From: Aquisediminimonas sp040398565
Lineage (GTDB): Bacteria > Pseudomonadota > Alphaproteobacteria > Sphingomonadales > Sphingomonadaceae
Length of the DNA: 64,000 bases
NCBI GenBank assembly: GCA_040398565.1
Contig: JBBATU010000001.1
Location: forward strand, 1 to 64,000
Direction: 5' to 3'
Shown: in pieces, positions 52,795 to 61,832 of the stretch
How the letters are laid out: the number at the start of each line of letters is the position of its first letter
How positions within the stretch are numbered: position 1 is the stretch's first letter
Program-made: the position numbers and the translations under genes
The notes under the pieces: model-generated
Told to the model about the DNA's origin: nothing
Seen by the model: only the letters and a program-made list of their open reading frames with translations
Database searches by the model: none

Positions 52795-53259
52795 TTAGCG
52801 CGCCAAGGCCTCCCCCGACATGACCACATCTGCCTGCGCGTCAAAGGCGGCAAAGCGGGTGCGGACGCCGTCTGGGATGGGTTTGGGTTTGTGGGTATCC
52901 AGATCGACCAGAACATGCACTTCGCGGATCTCGGCGCGCAGGTCTTCGCCTCGGGATCCCGCGCCGCACAGCTGCATCGCGACGGTCATGGATGAAGTAC
53001 CGAACCGTTCGGTCTTGCACCAGATGTCGATCAGCTCATCGGGTTTAATCGGCTTCTTGAAGGCGACTTCGGCATGGGCGACGTGAAAATCCATGGGTCC
53101 TGCCCCGCCTGAATTGCGGAAATCCACATGCCGCCAATATTCCGCAAGGCCGAGATCAGCATAATCGAGATAGCGCGCGTTAAAGACGACATTTTGCGGG
53201 TCGACTTCTGACCAGCGCACACGGAACCGATGGCAAAATGCAAAGCCCTCCCGCGCCAT
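52795..53259 (-). CDS. hotdog-fold acyl-CoA thioesterase
   Basis: A 154-aa single hotdog domain of the FadM/4HBT type: FRVRWSEVDPQNVVFNARYLDYADLG holds the conserved Asp, and VAFKKPIKPDELIDI is the usual second segment. It would release free acids from acyl-CoA. It is only 4 nt downstream of the aminotransferase gene, so the two are probably co-transcribed, though no metabolic link is evident. Confidence 0.87.
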   Translation of the reverse strand: MAREGFAFCHRFRVRWSEVDPQNVVFNARYLDYADLGLAEYWRHVDFRNSGGAGPMDFHVAHAEVAFKKPIKPDELIDIWCKTERFGTSSMTVAMQLCGAGSRGEDLRAEIREVHVLVDLDTHKPKPIPDGVRTRFAAFDAQADVVMSGEALAR

Positions 53260-53263
53260 GGGA

Positions 53264-54472
53264 TCAGCCGTCCTTCATCGCTGGGGTGTTGATCCCCATG
53301 CTTTGAAAATATTTGCGGATGTTGCGCGCGGCTTGGCGCAGGCGCTGTTCATTTTCGACCATGGCAATACGGACATAGCCTTCGCCCTCTTCGCCATAGC
53401 CAACGCCTGCGGCGACTGCGACGCCCGCTTGGGTCAATAATTGCTTGGAAAATTCCAAACTGCCCAAATGCGCGAGCGCAGGGGGCAAGGGGGCCCATGC
53501 AAACATAGATGCGCGCGGCGACGGAATGTCCCAGCCGGCTTTGGCAAAGCTATCGACCAGTACATCGCGGCGCTTGCGATAGAGTTCCCGATTGGCGGCC
53601 ACAATATCTTGCGGGCCATTGAGCGCGGCAACGGCCGCTGCCTGAATGGGGGTAAAGGCCCCATAATCCAAATAGGACTTCACACGGGTGAGGGCGGCGA
53701 TCAGCGTCTTATTGCCCACCGCAAAGCCGATGCGCCATCCGGCCATGGAATAGGTTTTGGACATGGAGGTAAACTCCACCGCCACATCCTTTGCGCCTTT
53801 GACTTGCAGGATGGACGGCGTCGGCTGCCCGTCATAATAGAGCTCTGAATAGGCAAGGTCAGACAAGACCCACAGACCATGTTCCTTGGCAAAGGCGACC
53901 ACGCGTTCATAAAAGGCGAGATCGACGACCTCGGCGGTCGGGTTGGACGGATAGCCCATGACCAGCACCGACGGCTTTGGCACGGTGAAGCGCACGGCGC
54001 GTTCCAGCGATTCAAAATAACGCTCGTCGGGCGTCGTCGGCACGCTGCGAATCGTGGCGCCCGCAATGATGAAACCAAAGGTGTGAATCGGGTAGCTGGG
54101 GTTGGGCGCGAGCACGACATCGCCCGGCGCCGTGATGGCTTGCGCGAGATTCGCGAGCCCTTCTTTCGACCCCAGGGTCACGACAATTTCGCTATCCGGA
54201 TCCAGATCGACGCCAAAACGGCGCTCATAATAATTGGCCTGTGCGCGCCGAAGACCCGGAATCCCCTTGGACGCGGAATAGCCATGCGCCTTTGGATCAC
54301 GCGCCACTTCGGCAAGCTTTTCAATAACATGCGCCGGCGGCGGCAAATCCGGATTGCCCATGCCCAGATCAATAATATCCTCACCCGCCGCACGTGCCGC
54401 GGCCCGCATCGCATTCACTTCGGCGATGACATAAGGGGGCAGGCGTTTCATGCGGTAAAATTCGTCGGACAT
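53264..54472 (-). CDS. alaC: AlaC-type PLP aminotransferase
   Basis: The 402-aa class I aminotransferase resembles AlaC (glutamate-pyruvate transaminase) and LL-diaminopimelate aminotransferase. N-terminal FYRMKRLPPYVIAEVN and DLGMGNPDLPPP are typical of AlaC. The PLP Lys is in TSMSKTYSMAGWRIGF and the carboxylate-binding Arg in GYVRIAMVEN. The start at 54472 (MSDEFYRMKRL) is where homology begins. Alanine synthesis is the favoured role; LL-DAP activity cannot be excluded. It is divergent from phaC. Confidence 0.88.
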   Translation of the reverse strand: MSDEFYRMKRLPPYVIAEVNAMRAAARAAGEDIIDLGMGNPDLPPPAHVIEKLAEVARDPKAHGYSASKGIPGLRRAQANYYERRFGVDLDPDSEIVVTLGSKEGLANLAQAITAPGDVVLAPNPSYPIHTFGFIIAGATIRSVPTTPDERYFESLERAVRFTVPKPSVLVMGYPSNPTAEVVDLAFYERVVAFAKEHGLWVLSDLAYSELYYDGQPTPSILQVKGAKDVAVEFTSMSKTYSMAGWRIGFAVGNKTLIAALTRVKSYLDYGAFTPIQAAAVAALNGPQDIVAANRELYRKRRDVLVDSFAKAGWDIPSPRASMFAWAPLPPALAHLGSLEFSKQLLTQAGVAVAAGVGYGEEGEGYVRIAMVENEQRLRQAARNIRKYFQSMGINTPAMKDG

Positions 54473-54546
54473 TGGTCGCTTCCGGCTAGAGGATTTTCGC
54501 GCTATGCCATTGCATCGCTGCTGCCGCAACCAAGGCCCGACAGGAC

Positions 54547-56148
54547 GTGATGATGACGACCGAGCCGACCGAACCCAATGAGGCCACCTCTGCCAATCCG
54601 CTGGCCGCCTATCAGCAGATGCTGGATATGTGGGGCCAGATGCTGGCCCCAATTGCGGCCCTCAACCGCGATAAGGTCGACCCCAAGGATCGCCGCTTTC
54701 AAGGCGAGGACTGGAACCACCCGCTCTTTGACCTGATCCGGCAGGGCTATAGCATGGCAGCCGAGCAGATGATGTCGCTTGCCGAAGCGGCCCCCGCCGC
54801 CGATGCGCAAGACAAGGCCCGGCAAATCTTTGCCATGCGCGCCTTGGTCGATGCGATGAGCCCGGCCAATTCGCCGCTGACCAACCCGGTCGCGCTGCGC
54901 CGTGCGGTGGAGACCAATGGGGCGAGCCTGATGACCGGCTTTCAGCATCTGGCCGAGGATATTCAGCGTGGTCAGTTGACCCATACAGATCCAAATGCCT
55001 TCCGCCTTGGCGAGAATATTGCCACCACCCCGGGCAAGGTGGTTTGCCAGACCCGTCTGTTTCAGCTGATCCATTATGCGCCGACAACGCCCGATGTGCT
55101 GAAGACGCCGCTGGTCATTTTTCCGCCCTGGATCAACCGATATTATATCCTCGATCTCACGCCTGAAAAAAGCTTCATCAAATGGTGCGTGGATCAGGGG
55201 ATCAGCGTCTTCATCGTGTCTTGGAAGTCGGCGGATGCCAGCCTCGCCGATGTGATTTGGGATGATTATATCGCAGCCCAAATAGAGGCGGTGGATGTGG
55301 TGCGCGATCTGCTGAGCGTGCCGTCGGTGCATAGCATCGGCTATTGCGTGGCGGGCACGACGCTTGCGGCGACCTTGGCCATTCTTGCGGCCAAGGGAGA
55401 AGCGGACAAGGTGCGATCCGCGACCTTCTTCACAGCGCAAGTGGATTTTGAAAAAGCAGGTGATCTGCTGAACTTCATTGATGACGCGCATATTGGCGCT
55501 ATCGAGGCCTTGGCCAAAGACGGGGTGATGGACGGGCGCTATCTGGCCGCCACCTTCAACCTTTTGCGCGGCAATGACCTGATTTGGAGCACAGTCTCTA
55601 AAAATTATCTCATGGGGGAGGGCTATCCCGCCTTTGATCTGCTCCATTGGAATGGCGACGTCACCAATTTGCCGGCCAAATGGCATCTGAGCTATTTGTG
55701 CGATCTGTATCGCGACAATAAATTGTCTCAACCCGGCGCGCTCTCCGCATTGGGCGTGCCGATTGATCTGACCAAGGTGACAACACCCAGCTTCATTCAG
55801 GCGGGTCGGGAAGATCATATTGCCCCGGCACAAAGCGTGTGGAAGATGCACGATCTCTTTACCGGGCCGACCACTTTTTTGCTCGCAGGCTCTGGCCATA
55901 TTGCCGGGGTGGTGAACCCGCCTTCGGCGCAGAAATATCAATATTGGACCAATGATGCCCCCGTTGCCTCCTTTGACGATTTTGTCGCCGGGGCCAGCGA
56001 AACCAAGGGCAGCTGGTGGCCCTATTGGCTGGGCTGGATCAAGGAGCAAGACGCCAAGACAGTCCCCGCCAAGGGCGCGCGCATCCCCGGTAAGGGCAAG
56101 TTGAAGGCGCTGGAGGATGCGCCGGGCAACTACGTTAAGACGCGCTGA
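54547..56148 (+). CDS. phaC: class I poly(3-hydroxyalkanoate) synthase
   Basis: The 533-aa enzyme polymerises (R)-3-hydroxyacyl-CoA into storage granules. The lipase-like box is GYCVAGTTLA with the catalytic Cys, then Asp in QAGREDHIAP and His in AGSGHIAGVV; the N-terminal PPWINRYYILDL is conserved. Length fits class I, slightly short at the N-terminus. No phaA, phaB, phaP or phaR is near. The 3' end overlaps rlmE by 14 nt, tail to tail. The start at 54547 could instead be the adjacent ATG. Confidence 0.93.
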   Translation: MMMTTEPTEPNEATSANPLAAYQQMLDMWGQMLAPIAALNRDKVDPKDRRFQGEDWNHPLFDLIRQGYSMAAEQMMSLAEAAPAADAQDKARQIFAMRALVDAMSPANSPLTNPVALRRAVETNGASLMTGFQHLAEDIQRGQLTHTDPNAFRLGENIATTPGKVVCQTRLFQLIHYAPTTPDVLKTPLVIFPPWINRYYILDLTPEKSFIKWCVDQGISVFIVSWKSADASLADVIWDDYIAAQIEAVDVVRDLLSVPSVHSIGYCVAGTTLAATLAILAAKGEADKVRSATFFTAQVDFEKAGDLLNFIDDAHIGAIEALAKDGVMDGRYLAATFNLLRGNDLIWSTVSKNYLMGEGYPAFDLLHWNGDVTNLPAKWHLSYLCDLYRDNKLSQPGALSALGVPIDLTKVTTPSFIQAGREDHIAPAQSVWKMHDLFTGPTTFLLAGSGHIAGVVNPPSAQKYQYWTNDAPVASFDDFVAGASETKGSWWPYWLGWIKEQDAKTVPAKGARIPGKGKLKALEDAPGNYVKTR

Positions 56149-56821
56149 CGGCCTCTTCCGCCCGGCCCTTAAAGCCAGAGGCAATCACATACCATTCGGA
56201 AGAGCCTTTGCGGCTGGCCGGCGGCTTTGCGTGTTTGACCGAGGTGAAGTTGCGCTTGAGCGCGGCGACGAGATCATTGTCCGCCCCCCCGGCCAGCACC
56301 TTGGCGACAAAATGACCGCCGGGCCGCAGCACTTGGCAGGCAAAGTCCAGCCCGGCCTCCACCAGCCCCATGGTGCGCAGATGGTCGGTCTGGGGATGGC
56401 CAACGGTGTTGGCCGCCATGTCCGACAGGACAATATCCGCCGGGCCGTCCAGCGCCTCTATCAGCCAGTCTGGGGCTTCATCTGCCATAAAGTCCATTTG
56501 GGCGATGATGACACCTTCCAATGGCTCCACAGGCAGCAAATCAATGCCGACCACATGCGCCTTGGGGCAGTTTTTGCGCACAACCTGCGCCCAGCCACCC
56601 GGCGCGATGCCCAGATCGATCACCCGCTTGGCCCCTTTCAAAAAGCCAAAGCGTTCATCCAGCTCCATCAGCTTATAGGCGGCCCGGCTGCGATAGCCCT
56701 CTGCCTTGGCGCGTTTGACATAGGGATCATTCAACTGACGCTCGAGCCAACGGGTGGAGCCGACCTTGCGGCCCTTCGCTGTTTTGACGCGGGTGCGCCC
56801 TGCACTGCCACCCCGGCTCAT
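56135..56821 (-). CDS. rlmE: 23S rRNA (uridine-2'-O-)-methyltransferase
   Basis: The 228-aa RrmJ/FtsJ enzyme methylates U2552 of 23S rRNA. Visible are the N-terminal RSRAAYKLMELDERF (catalytic Lys), the SAM motif DLGIAPGGWAQVV, catalytic Asp in VLSDMAAN, and Lys in FVAKVLAGG. The basic N-terminal extension (GRTRVKTAKGRKVG) probably binds RNA. Its ATG overlaps the ppx stop by 4 nt. Confidence 0.95.
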   Translation of the reverse strand: MSRGGSAGRTRVKTAKGRKVGSTRWLERQLNDPYVKRAKAEGYRSRAAYKLMELDERFGFLKGAKRVIDLGIAPGGWAQVVRKNCPKAHVVGIDLLPVEPLEGVIIAQMDFMADEAPDWLIEALDGPADIVLSDMAANTVGHPQTDHLRTMGLVEAGLDFACQVLRPGGHFVAKVLAGGADNDLVAALKRNFTSVKHAKPPASRKGSSEWYVIASGFKGRAEEAVSAS

Positions 56822-57900
56822 GGTCTTTCTCCTGCCGCCATCAACTGGCGCAATATACCTTCGCGAATGCCGCGATCCGCAACGCCCACAATTTCTGCAG
56901 GCCAAAGATCAAAAATCGTTTCCAAAATCGCACAGCCCGCAACGACCAGATCCGCCCGTTCCGGCCCGATGCACGGTTCCTTCGCGCGATCCGGTACCGA
57001 TTGGCTGGCAAGTTGGGCACAGATGCGGCGCATATCCGCCACATCGACGCGCAGTCCATCAATCAACCGCCGCTCATAATGTGGCAGGCCCAGATGCACA
57101 CTGGCGAGCGTCGTCACCGTGCCACTCGTCCCCAACAGACGCGGCGCAGCACCTGCGGCCTGCGCCAATGTCTCGACAAAGGGGCCAAGGCTGTCGCGCA
57201 CTTGGGCCCGCATTTGGGCATAAGCCGCGCTGCGGGCGACCGGGTCTGCGCTGTCATGCGGCACGCTTTCACTCAAGGAGACAACGCCCCAAGGGATGGA
57301 GCGCCAATCCAGCGTCTGCGGTGCGCCGCTTTGCGTATCGACCAGCACCAGCTCGGTCGAACCGCCGCCAATGTCGAACACCAAGGCCGGGCTATCGCCG
57401 TCTTCCAGCAGAACATGGCAGCCCAGCACCGCCAGCCGCGCTTCTTCTTGGGCCGAAATAATGTCGAGCTTGATGCCCGTTTCGCGATAGACCCGATCAA
57501 CAAACTCCGCGCCATTGGCGGCCCGCCGGCACGCCTCAGTCGCGACAGAACGCGCCATATAGACATTGCGGCGCACCAGCTTTTCGGCACAGACTGAGAG
57601 GGCGGACAGTGCCCGATCCATCGCCGCTGTGCTGATCGCGCCCGATTGCGCCAGCCCTTCGCCCAGTCGGACGATGCGGGAAAAGGCATCCACCACAATG
57701 AAGCGCGGGTCCTCTGGCCGGGCGATGAGCAAGCGGCAATTATTGGTGCCAAGGTCCAGCGCGGCATAGGTGCGCCGGGCCGGCGGCGGCGCGCGCTTTG
57801 GGCCGGCGCGCGCGGGCTCTGCCGGCATGCGGCCGGCCCCTTGCGATTTCGCCCCCCTGTCCTGGCGTCGCACGCGCACGGGGGCGGCAGAATCCACCAT
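56818..57900 (-). CDS. ppx: Ppx/GppA exopolyphosphatase / pppGpp phosphohydrolase
   Basis: The 360-aa protein has a basic, disordered N-terminus (about 1-42) and the ASKHA-fold Ppx/GppA domain: AALDLGTNNCRLLIA, VFDIGGGSTELVLVD and GTSGTVTTLASVH. It lacks the long C-terminal HD region of E. coli Ppx, as is normal for the short alphaproteobacterial type. The start at 57900 (MVDSAAPVRV) fits. It is upstream of rlmE with a 4-nt overlap, a pair often seen in alphaproteobacteria. Confidence 0.9.
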   Translation of the reverse strand: MVDSAAPVRVRRQDRGAKSQGAGRMPAEPARAGPKRAPPPARRTYAALDLGTNNCRLLIARPEDPRFIVVDAFSRIVRLGEGLAQSGAISTAAMDRALSALSVCAEKLVRRNVYMARSVATEACRRAANGAEFVDRVYRETGIKLDIISAQEEARLAVLGCHVLLEDGDSPALVFDIGGGSTELVLVDTQSGAPQTLDWRSIPWGVVSLSESVPHDSADPVARSAAYAQMRAQVRDSLGPFVETLAQAAGAAPRLLGTSGTVTTLASVHLGLPHYERRLIDGLRVDVADMRRICAQLASQSVPDRAKEPCIGPERADLVVAGCAILETIFDLWPAEIVGVADRGIREGILRQLMAAGERP

Positions 57901-58069
57901 GGTCTTCAAACTCTTAACTTCTTCCGATCCGGAGAAATGCCCGGCGGTACTTGACGGTAAGCCTATCGCCCCAGCCCGCCTATCGCAAGCGCCGCGACGC
58001 ATGGCCAAAGCCACAGGGGACTCTTGTTGACAGAAGGGGGCCGAATTCCTATCTGCCCGGCCTCAGCGA

Positions 58070-58143
58070 TGCCCCGTCGTCTAACGGTAAGACTACGGAC
58101 TCTGACTCCGTCTATTGAGGTTCGAATCCTCACGGGGCATCCA
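58070..58143 (+). tRNA. tRNA-Gln (anticodon CTG)
   Basis: 74 nt with acceptor TGCCCCG/CGGGGCA, an anticodon stem ACGGA/TCCGT around loop CTCTGAC (anticodon CTG, codon CAG), a T-arm GAGGTTCGAATCCTC, and an encoded CCA at the 3' end. The discriminator base is T, whereas E. coli tRNA-Gln has G. Confidence 0.93.
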
Positions 58144-58157
58144 GATTTTCCTGCCCC

Positions 58158-58487
58158 CTAATAATCCCGCCCCTTGTCGCGCCATTGGGTGACGGCCTCG
58201 TCCCAATTCGGGGGCGTATCGGTTTCATTGCCATAGGTGCGGCCAGTCGCGATGCTGCGAAAGGCGCGGATGGCGTGGAGGTGGGCGCCGGATCGCATGA
58301 AGGCCAGCATATGGCTGCGGCTCTGCCACAGGGTCAGCGTATGTTGATAGCCCGCGATATTGCGGACGGAGACTTGGATCACCCCGTCGGCGCGCTGCGC
58401 CTGTCGGAAAGACCGGATGGCATGAAGCCAGAAACGGGGGAGGTGCCAAAGGCGTTTCACCTTCAGGCCAGTGACAGACACATACAT
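58158..58487 (-). CDS. small protein with spheroidene-monooxygenase-like pattern
   Basis: A 109-aa soluble protein with no signal. VIQVSVRNIAGYQHTLTLWQSRSHMLAFMRSGAHLHAIRAF recalls the ferredoxin-like fold of antibiotic-biosynthesis/spheroidene monooxygenase relatives, where the W-x-S...H-x-x-A-I pattern recurs. This assignment is tentative. SD GGGGAGGGG precedes the ATG. It starts about 50 nt after the DUF4345-like gene on the same strand. Confidence 0.7.
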   Translation of the reverse strand: MYVSVTGLKVKRLWHLPRFWLHAIRSFRQAQRADGVIQVSVRNIAGYQHTLTLWQSRSHMLAFMRSGAHLHAIRAFRSIATGRTYGNETDTPPNWDEAVTQWRDKGRDY

Positions 58488-58536
58488 GGCTTGCCCCTCC
58501 CCTATTTTTGGGTGTGTTTTCCCGTTCAGCGGCGGC

Positions 58537-58920
58537 TCAGTTGAGCCGGGCGCGATAGCTGGCCAGTAGGGCCACGGTGAAGGCCTCTATCACAATGGGC
58601 GGAATGACTTCGGCCGGTGCACCATCGAGCGCGAGGCCGATCAGCCGCCCGGCCAAGGCCGCGCTGACGAACAATAGGGCGGCCCCTGCCCAAGCGCGGC
58701 TTTCGCGCGTGGCGGCGATCAGCATGGCCAGCCCCATGCCGCCGAACAGCCCGGCAATATCGGCGCGCACCGTCGCCCGCCCGACCAGACCACCGGCCAA
58801 ATCATTTGTCATAAGGCCAATGGCGGGCAAAATCCGCTCCATCCCAAACCACAGGCCCAGCACCATGACGATGGATAACAGGCCCGACAGGCCAACCAAC
58901 GCACGCAGAACTGTTTTCAT
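58537..58920 (-). CDS. DUF4345-like small membrane protein
   Basis: The 127-aa product has four predicted helices (LVGLSGLLSIVMVLGLWFGM, GLFGGMGLAMLIAA, WAGAALLFVSAALAGRLIGLAL, VIEAFTVALLASY). RADIAGLFGGMGL is a motif I associate with the DUF4345 family. Function unknown. SD GGGAGAGA is upstream of the ATG at 58920. Confidence 0.78.
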   Translation of the reverse strand: MKTVLRALVGLSGLLSIVMVLGLWFGMERILPAIGLMTNDLAGGLVGRATVRADIAGLFGGMGLAMLIAATRESRAWAGAALLFVSAALAGRLIGLALDGAPAEVIPPIVIEAFTVALLASYRARLN

Positions 58921-59051
58921 AATCTCTCTCCCTCTCCCAATTTGGGGGGAGCCTATCGCAGCACGGGTGGAGATGCAAAATTTGATGTTTGGGCAGTTTG
59001 TGGCGCGCCATGGCTGGAAAGCGCAGGGCAAATCGCCTAAGCGGCGCAGTG

Positions 59052-59641
59052 ATGGCACGCAGGCAGACACGCAGCGCCGATTGGGGCTTTCCGCGCTGGC
59101 GCGGCTATGGGACAGAGCGGGAGACCGTGAAGGTGCGCCTGTGCGATCGGCATGGCTGCACCCTGCCGGGGGATTGCCCCGCACCCAAAGCGCCCAACAG
59201 CCCCGAACGTTGGTGGTTCTGCCCGGATCATGCGGGCGAATATAACCGCCATTGGGATTATTTTGCCGGGCTAAGCGCGGAAGAAGCCGCCGCGCGTGCG
59301 GCCGAGGACGCCGGTGCCGCGTACGTGAAGCTCAAAGTGGANNNNNNNNNNGTGCGGCCGAGGAAGAGCGGGATAATTCCGGCTTTCAACAGTCCAAACA
59401 TTATGGCTGGGGTGGCCCCGGCGATGGATCGCGCAGCCGCGATGAAATGCGCGCGCTTGAGGCTTTGGGCCTGGGCAGCGACGATGATTTTGAAGCGGTG
59501 CGCACCGCCTGGCGCAAGCTCGCCAAGGAAAATCACCCCGATGTTCGGCCCGGCGATACAGAGGCGGCAGACCGGTTTCAGAAAATTCAGGCGGCCTATG
59601 ATGTGCTCAAGGCAGCCGAAGACCGTAGGCTCGCGCTTTAG
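59052..59641 (+). CDS. J-domain protein, interrupted by an assembly gap
   Basis: The gene encodes an N-terminal conserved region (FGFPRWRGYG-like: WGFPRWRGYGTERETVKV, then WWFCPDHAGEYNRHWDYFAGL) and a C-terminal J domain with HPD (AKENHPDVRPGD). Such proteins are common in sphingomonads and would work with DnaK. The reading frame is broken by ten Ns at 59342-59351: the part before and the part after are in different frames. The 13-bp sequence GTGCGGCCGAGGA occurs on both sides (59296-59308 and 59352-59364); joining at this repeat restores one frame (EEAAARAAEEERDNSG). The true gene is therefore probably intact. The start could also be at 59010. Confidence 0.82.
59342..59351. other. assembly gap (10 N)
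   Basis: Ten undetermined bases. The 13-bp repeat on both sides suggests two contig ends that overlap, with about 33 nt of doubtful sequence (59309-59341) before the gap. Confidence 0.95.
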
Positions 59642-60030
59642 GGGCCTTCGTCCAGACTATCGGGCACGGGCGGCTTGCCCGAAATGGCCTTGGCCAAAGC
59701 CTCCCCCTCTTCAAAGCTAGCAATCCCCGGCAGCTCCAGCGCGCCATCGCTGATCGGTGCGGACAGGACCGGGCCGGGCAACGGCTTTCCATCCAGCGTA
59801 ACGATCAGCGTCTTGCCCGCTGCATCCTTGGTCAGGCGGAGCAGGCGGGGCGCGGCCTTGGGCGTCAGGGTGATCAAAATCGCCGGTTCCCCGCCTAGAG
59901 AGGCGAGTGCGCGCGCATCCAAAATCTCTGCCTCTGCAAAGGCTTCCCCCGCGATGCGAAAATCGCGCGCGGCAAAAGCCGGGCTGCTCAAGACCATGCT
60001 GGCGATAAGGGTGGAGACAAGGCGCATCAT
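59638..60030 (-). CDS. exported protein with SecD P1-head-like domain
   Basis: The 130-aa product has a signal peptide (VSTLIASMVLSSPAFAA) and a region LITLTPKAAPRLLRLTKDAAGKTLIVTLDGKPLPGPVLSAPI that matches the P1 head subdomain of SecD/SecDF in pattern. It is free-standing and lacks the membrane part, so it is not a translocase. Role unknown. It overlaps sufE by 4 nt upstream and ends 4 nt inside the J-domain gene, tail to tail. Confidence 0.8.
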   Translation of the reverse strand: MMRLVSTLIASMVLSSPAFAARDFRIAGEAFAEAEILDARALASLGGEPAILITLTPKAAPRLLRLTKDAAGKTLIVTLDGKPLPGPVLSAPISDGALELPGIASFEEGEALAKAISGKPPVPDSLDEGP

Positions 60031-60440
60031 GATCCTCCTATATATCGGCCCGCTGTCTCGCGGATCAGCGCAATCATATTGGGGATGCCCTGTGTCCGGT
60101 TGGACGACAGCTGGTTTTTAAGGTCAAAGGGCGCAAGCGCCGCCTCAATATCGGTTGCGAGAATATCGGCCGCGGTCGCATCCTGCACCGTTTTCAGGAC
60201 AAGCGCGATAATCCCCTTGGTGATGGCCGCATTGCTATCGGCCAGAAAATGCAGCCGCCCATCGTCGCGGGCCATGGGATAGACCCAGACGCTGGCCGAA
60301 CAGCCCCGCACCAACGTAGCATCTGTTTTCAGGGCATCGGGCATCGGCTCGAGTGCGCGGCCAAGATCAATCAGCAGGCGATAGCGATCATCAGGGTCGA
60401 GGAAGTCATATTCCTCATGCAAATCCAAAAGGCTGGTCAT
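60027..60440 (-). CDS. sufE: SufE family sulfur acceptor
   Basis: The 137-aa protein accepts sulfur from a cysteine desulfurase for iron-sulfur cluster assembly. The active Cys is in LVRGCSASVWV, followed by the DSNAAITKGIIALVL segment and a C-terminal RTQGIPNMIALI, all typical. SufS and SufBCD are not in the window. Its stop overlaps the ATG of the SecD-like gene by 4 nt. Confidence 0.94.
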   Translation of the reverse strand: MTSLLDLHEEYDFLDPDDRYRLLIDLGRALEPMPDALKTDATLVRGCSASVWVYPMARDDGRLHFLADSNAAITKGIIALVLKTVQDATAADILATDIEAALAPFDLKNQLSSNRTQGIPNMIALIRETAGRYIGGS

Positions 60441-60446
60441 GGGGTC

Positions 60447-61766
60447 CTAATCAACAATTTGAACGAGCAATTTGTCGATCTTGCGGCCGTCCATATCCAC
60501 AACCTCAAACCGATAGCCCTGTTCGGTGAAATATTCGCCCGTATCGGGAATGCGCTTCAATCGATCGAGCACAAAGCCCGCAACGGTCGCAAAGTCCCGG
60601 TCTTCGCCCAGCGACAGGCCAATGCGTTCGGCCAAGCTATCGGCGGTGGCCCATCCAGCGACGAGCAAGCTGCCATCGTCGCGCGCAACAATGGCCGGCT
60701 CATCTTCGGCATCCTGATCCGACACAAAATCCCCGGCAATGGCTGACAGCAAATCGGCCGGGGTCACAATCCCTTCAAAATGCCCATATTCATCATGGAC
60801 AAGCGCAATGGGCACATCGGCGTGGCGCAGCGCCTCCAGCGCGTCCATCGCATCGACCTGATCCGGGACAATGGGCGCGCGCTTCATCAGCGCCTTAAGG
60901 TCTAGTTTCTTGCCCATTAGCTCGGCCGCCAACAAATCCCGCGCGCCGACCACACCCACAATTTCATCCACCGACCCCCGGGCGATGAGCAACCGACTGT
61001 GCGGGGAGGCGAGAACAGCTTGATGGATCGCCTTGGCATCCGCTTTTTCATCGATCCAATCGATTTCGGTGCGCGGCGTCATCACCTCGCGCACGGGGCG
61101 GTCGGCCAAGCGCACAACGCCAGAGATGATGGCGCGTTCGCTTTCTTCAATAATACCGGATTTTGAGGCTTCGGCGACAATCAGGTGCAGCTCTTCGGCG
61201 GTCACATGGCTGTCCGATTCGCGGTTCAGCCCAAGCAGGCGGAAAATCAGCGCGCTCGTGCGATCCAGCAGCCAGACAATGGGGGCGGTGATTCGTGCCA
61301 GCATCACCATTGGCACGGCCATCACCACGGCAATGGGTTCGGGCGCGCGCAGGGCAAATTGCTTGGGCACCAATTCCCCTATGATCAGCGAAGCAAAGGT
61401 GGTGAGGCCAATGACCAGCCCAAAACCGACATCATCTGACCAATTGGTGGGCAGGCCAAGGAGCACCAGCCGCTCCGCCACAGGTCCGCTCAGACTCGCG
61501 CCGGAATAAGCACCCGCGATAATCCCGATGAGCGTGATGCCAATTTGCACGGTGGATAAAAAGCGCCCCGGATTGGACGCGAGCGAGATGGCTGTCTGCG
61601 CGCCTTTCAGCTGGCTTTTGCGCGTGATGGCGTCCAGCCGCGCCCGCCGGGCCGACACAATGGCCAGTTCCGACATCGCAAACACGCCATTGAGCGCAAT
61701 CAACGCAAGGATGATTGCAAGATCGCCCCAAGGAAAGGGGGTTAGAGAGGGGAGGGCATCAGCCAT
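60447..61766 (-). CDS. CNNM/CorC family membrane protein (DUF21-CBS-CorC)
   Basis: The 439-aa protein has an N-terminal DUF21 domain with three to four helices (about 10-190, FAMSELAIVSARRARLDA), a pair of CBS domains (about 205-330, VMTPRTEIDWID, VHDEYGHFEGIVTPADLL) and a C-terminal CorC_HlyC domain. It is often annotated as hemolysin, but the family is linked to magnesium or cobalt transport. It lies 6 nt upstream of sufE and could be in the same transcript. Confidence 0.92.
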   Translation of the reverse strand: MADALPSLTPFPWGDLAIILALIALNGVFAMSELAIVSARRARLDAITRKSQLKGAQTAISLASNPGRFLSTVQIGITLIGIIAGAYSGASLSGPVAERLVLLGLPTNWSDDVGFGLVIGLTTFASLIIGELVPKQFALRAPEPIAVVMAVPMVMLARITAPIVWLLDRTSALIFRLLGLNRESDSHVTAEELHLIVAEASKSGIIEESERAIISGVVRLADRPVREVMTPRTEIDWIDEKADAKAIHQAVLASPHSRLLIARGSVDEIVGVVGARDLLAAELMGKKLDLKALMKRAPIVPDQVDAMDALEALRHADVPIALVHDEYGHFEGIVTPADLLSAIAGDFVSDQDAEDEPAIVARDDGSLLVAGWATADSLAERIGLSLGEDRDFATVAGFVLDRLKRIPDTGEYFTEQGYRFEVVDMDGRKIDKLLVQIVD

Positions 61767-61832
61767 TGGATTGTGCCTTATGGCAGAAAAAGGCGTGTCC
61801 GCTCAAGCATTGCGACTCGGGGATGCTTTGGC

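Noticed and set aside
54502..56184. Long minus-strand frame opposite phaC
   Set aside because: phaC has full catalytic motifs on the plus strand; the antisense frame has no homology and biased composition.
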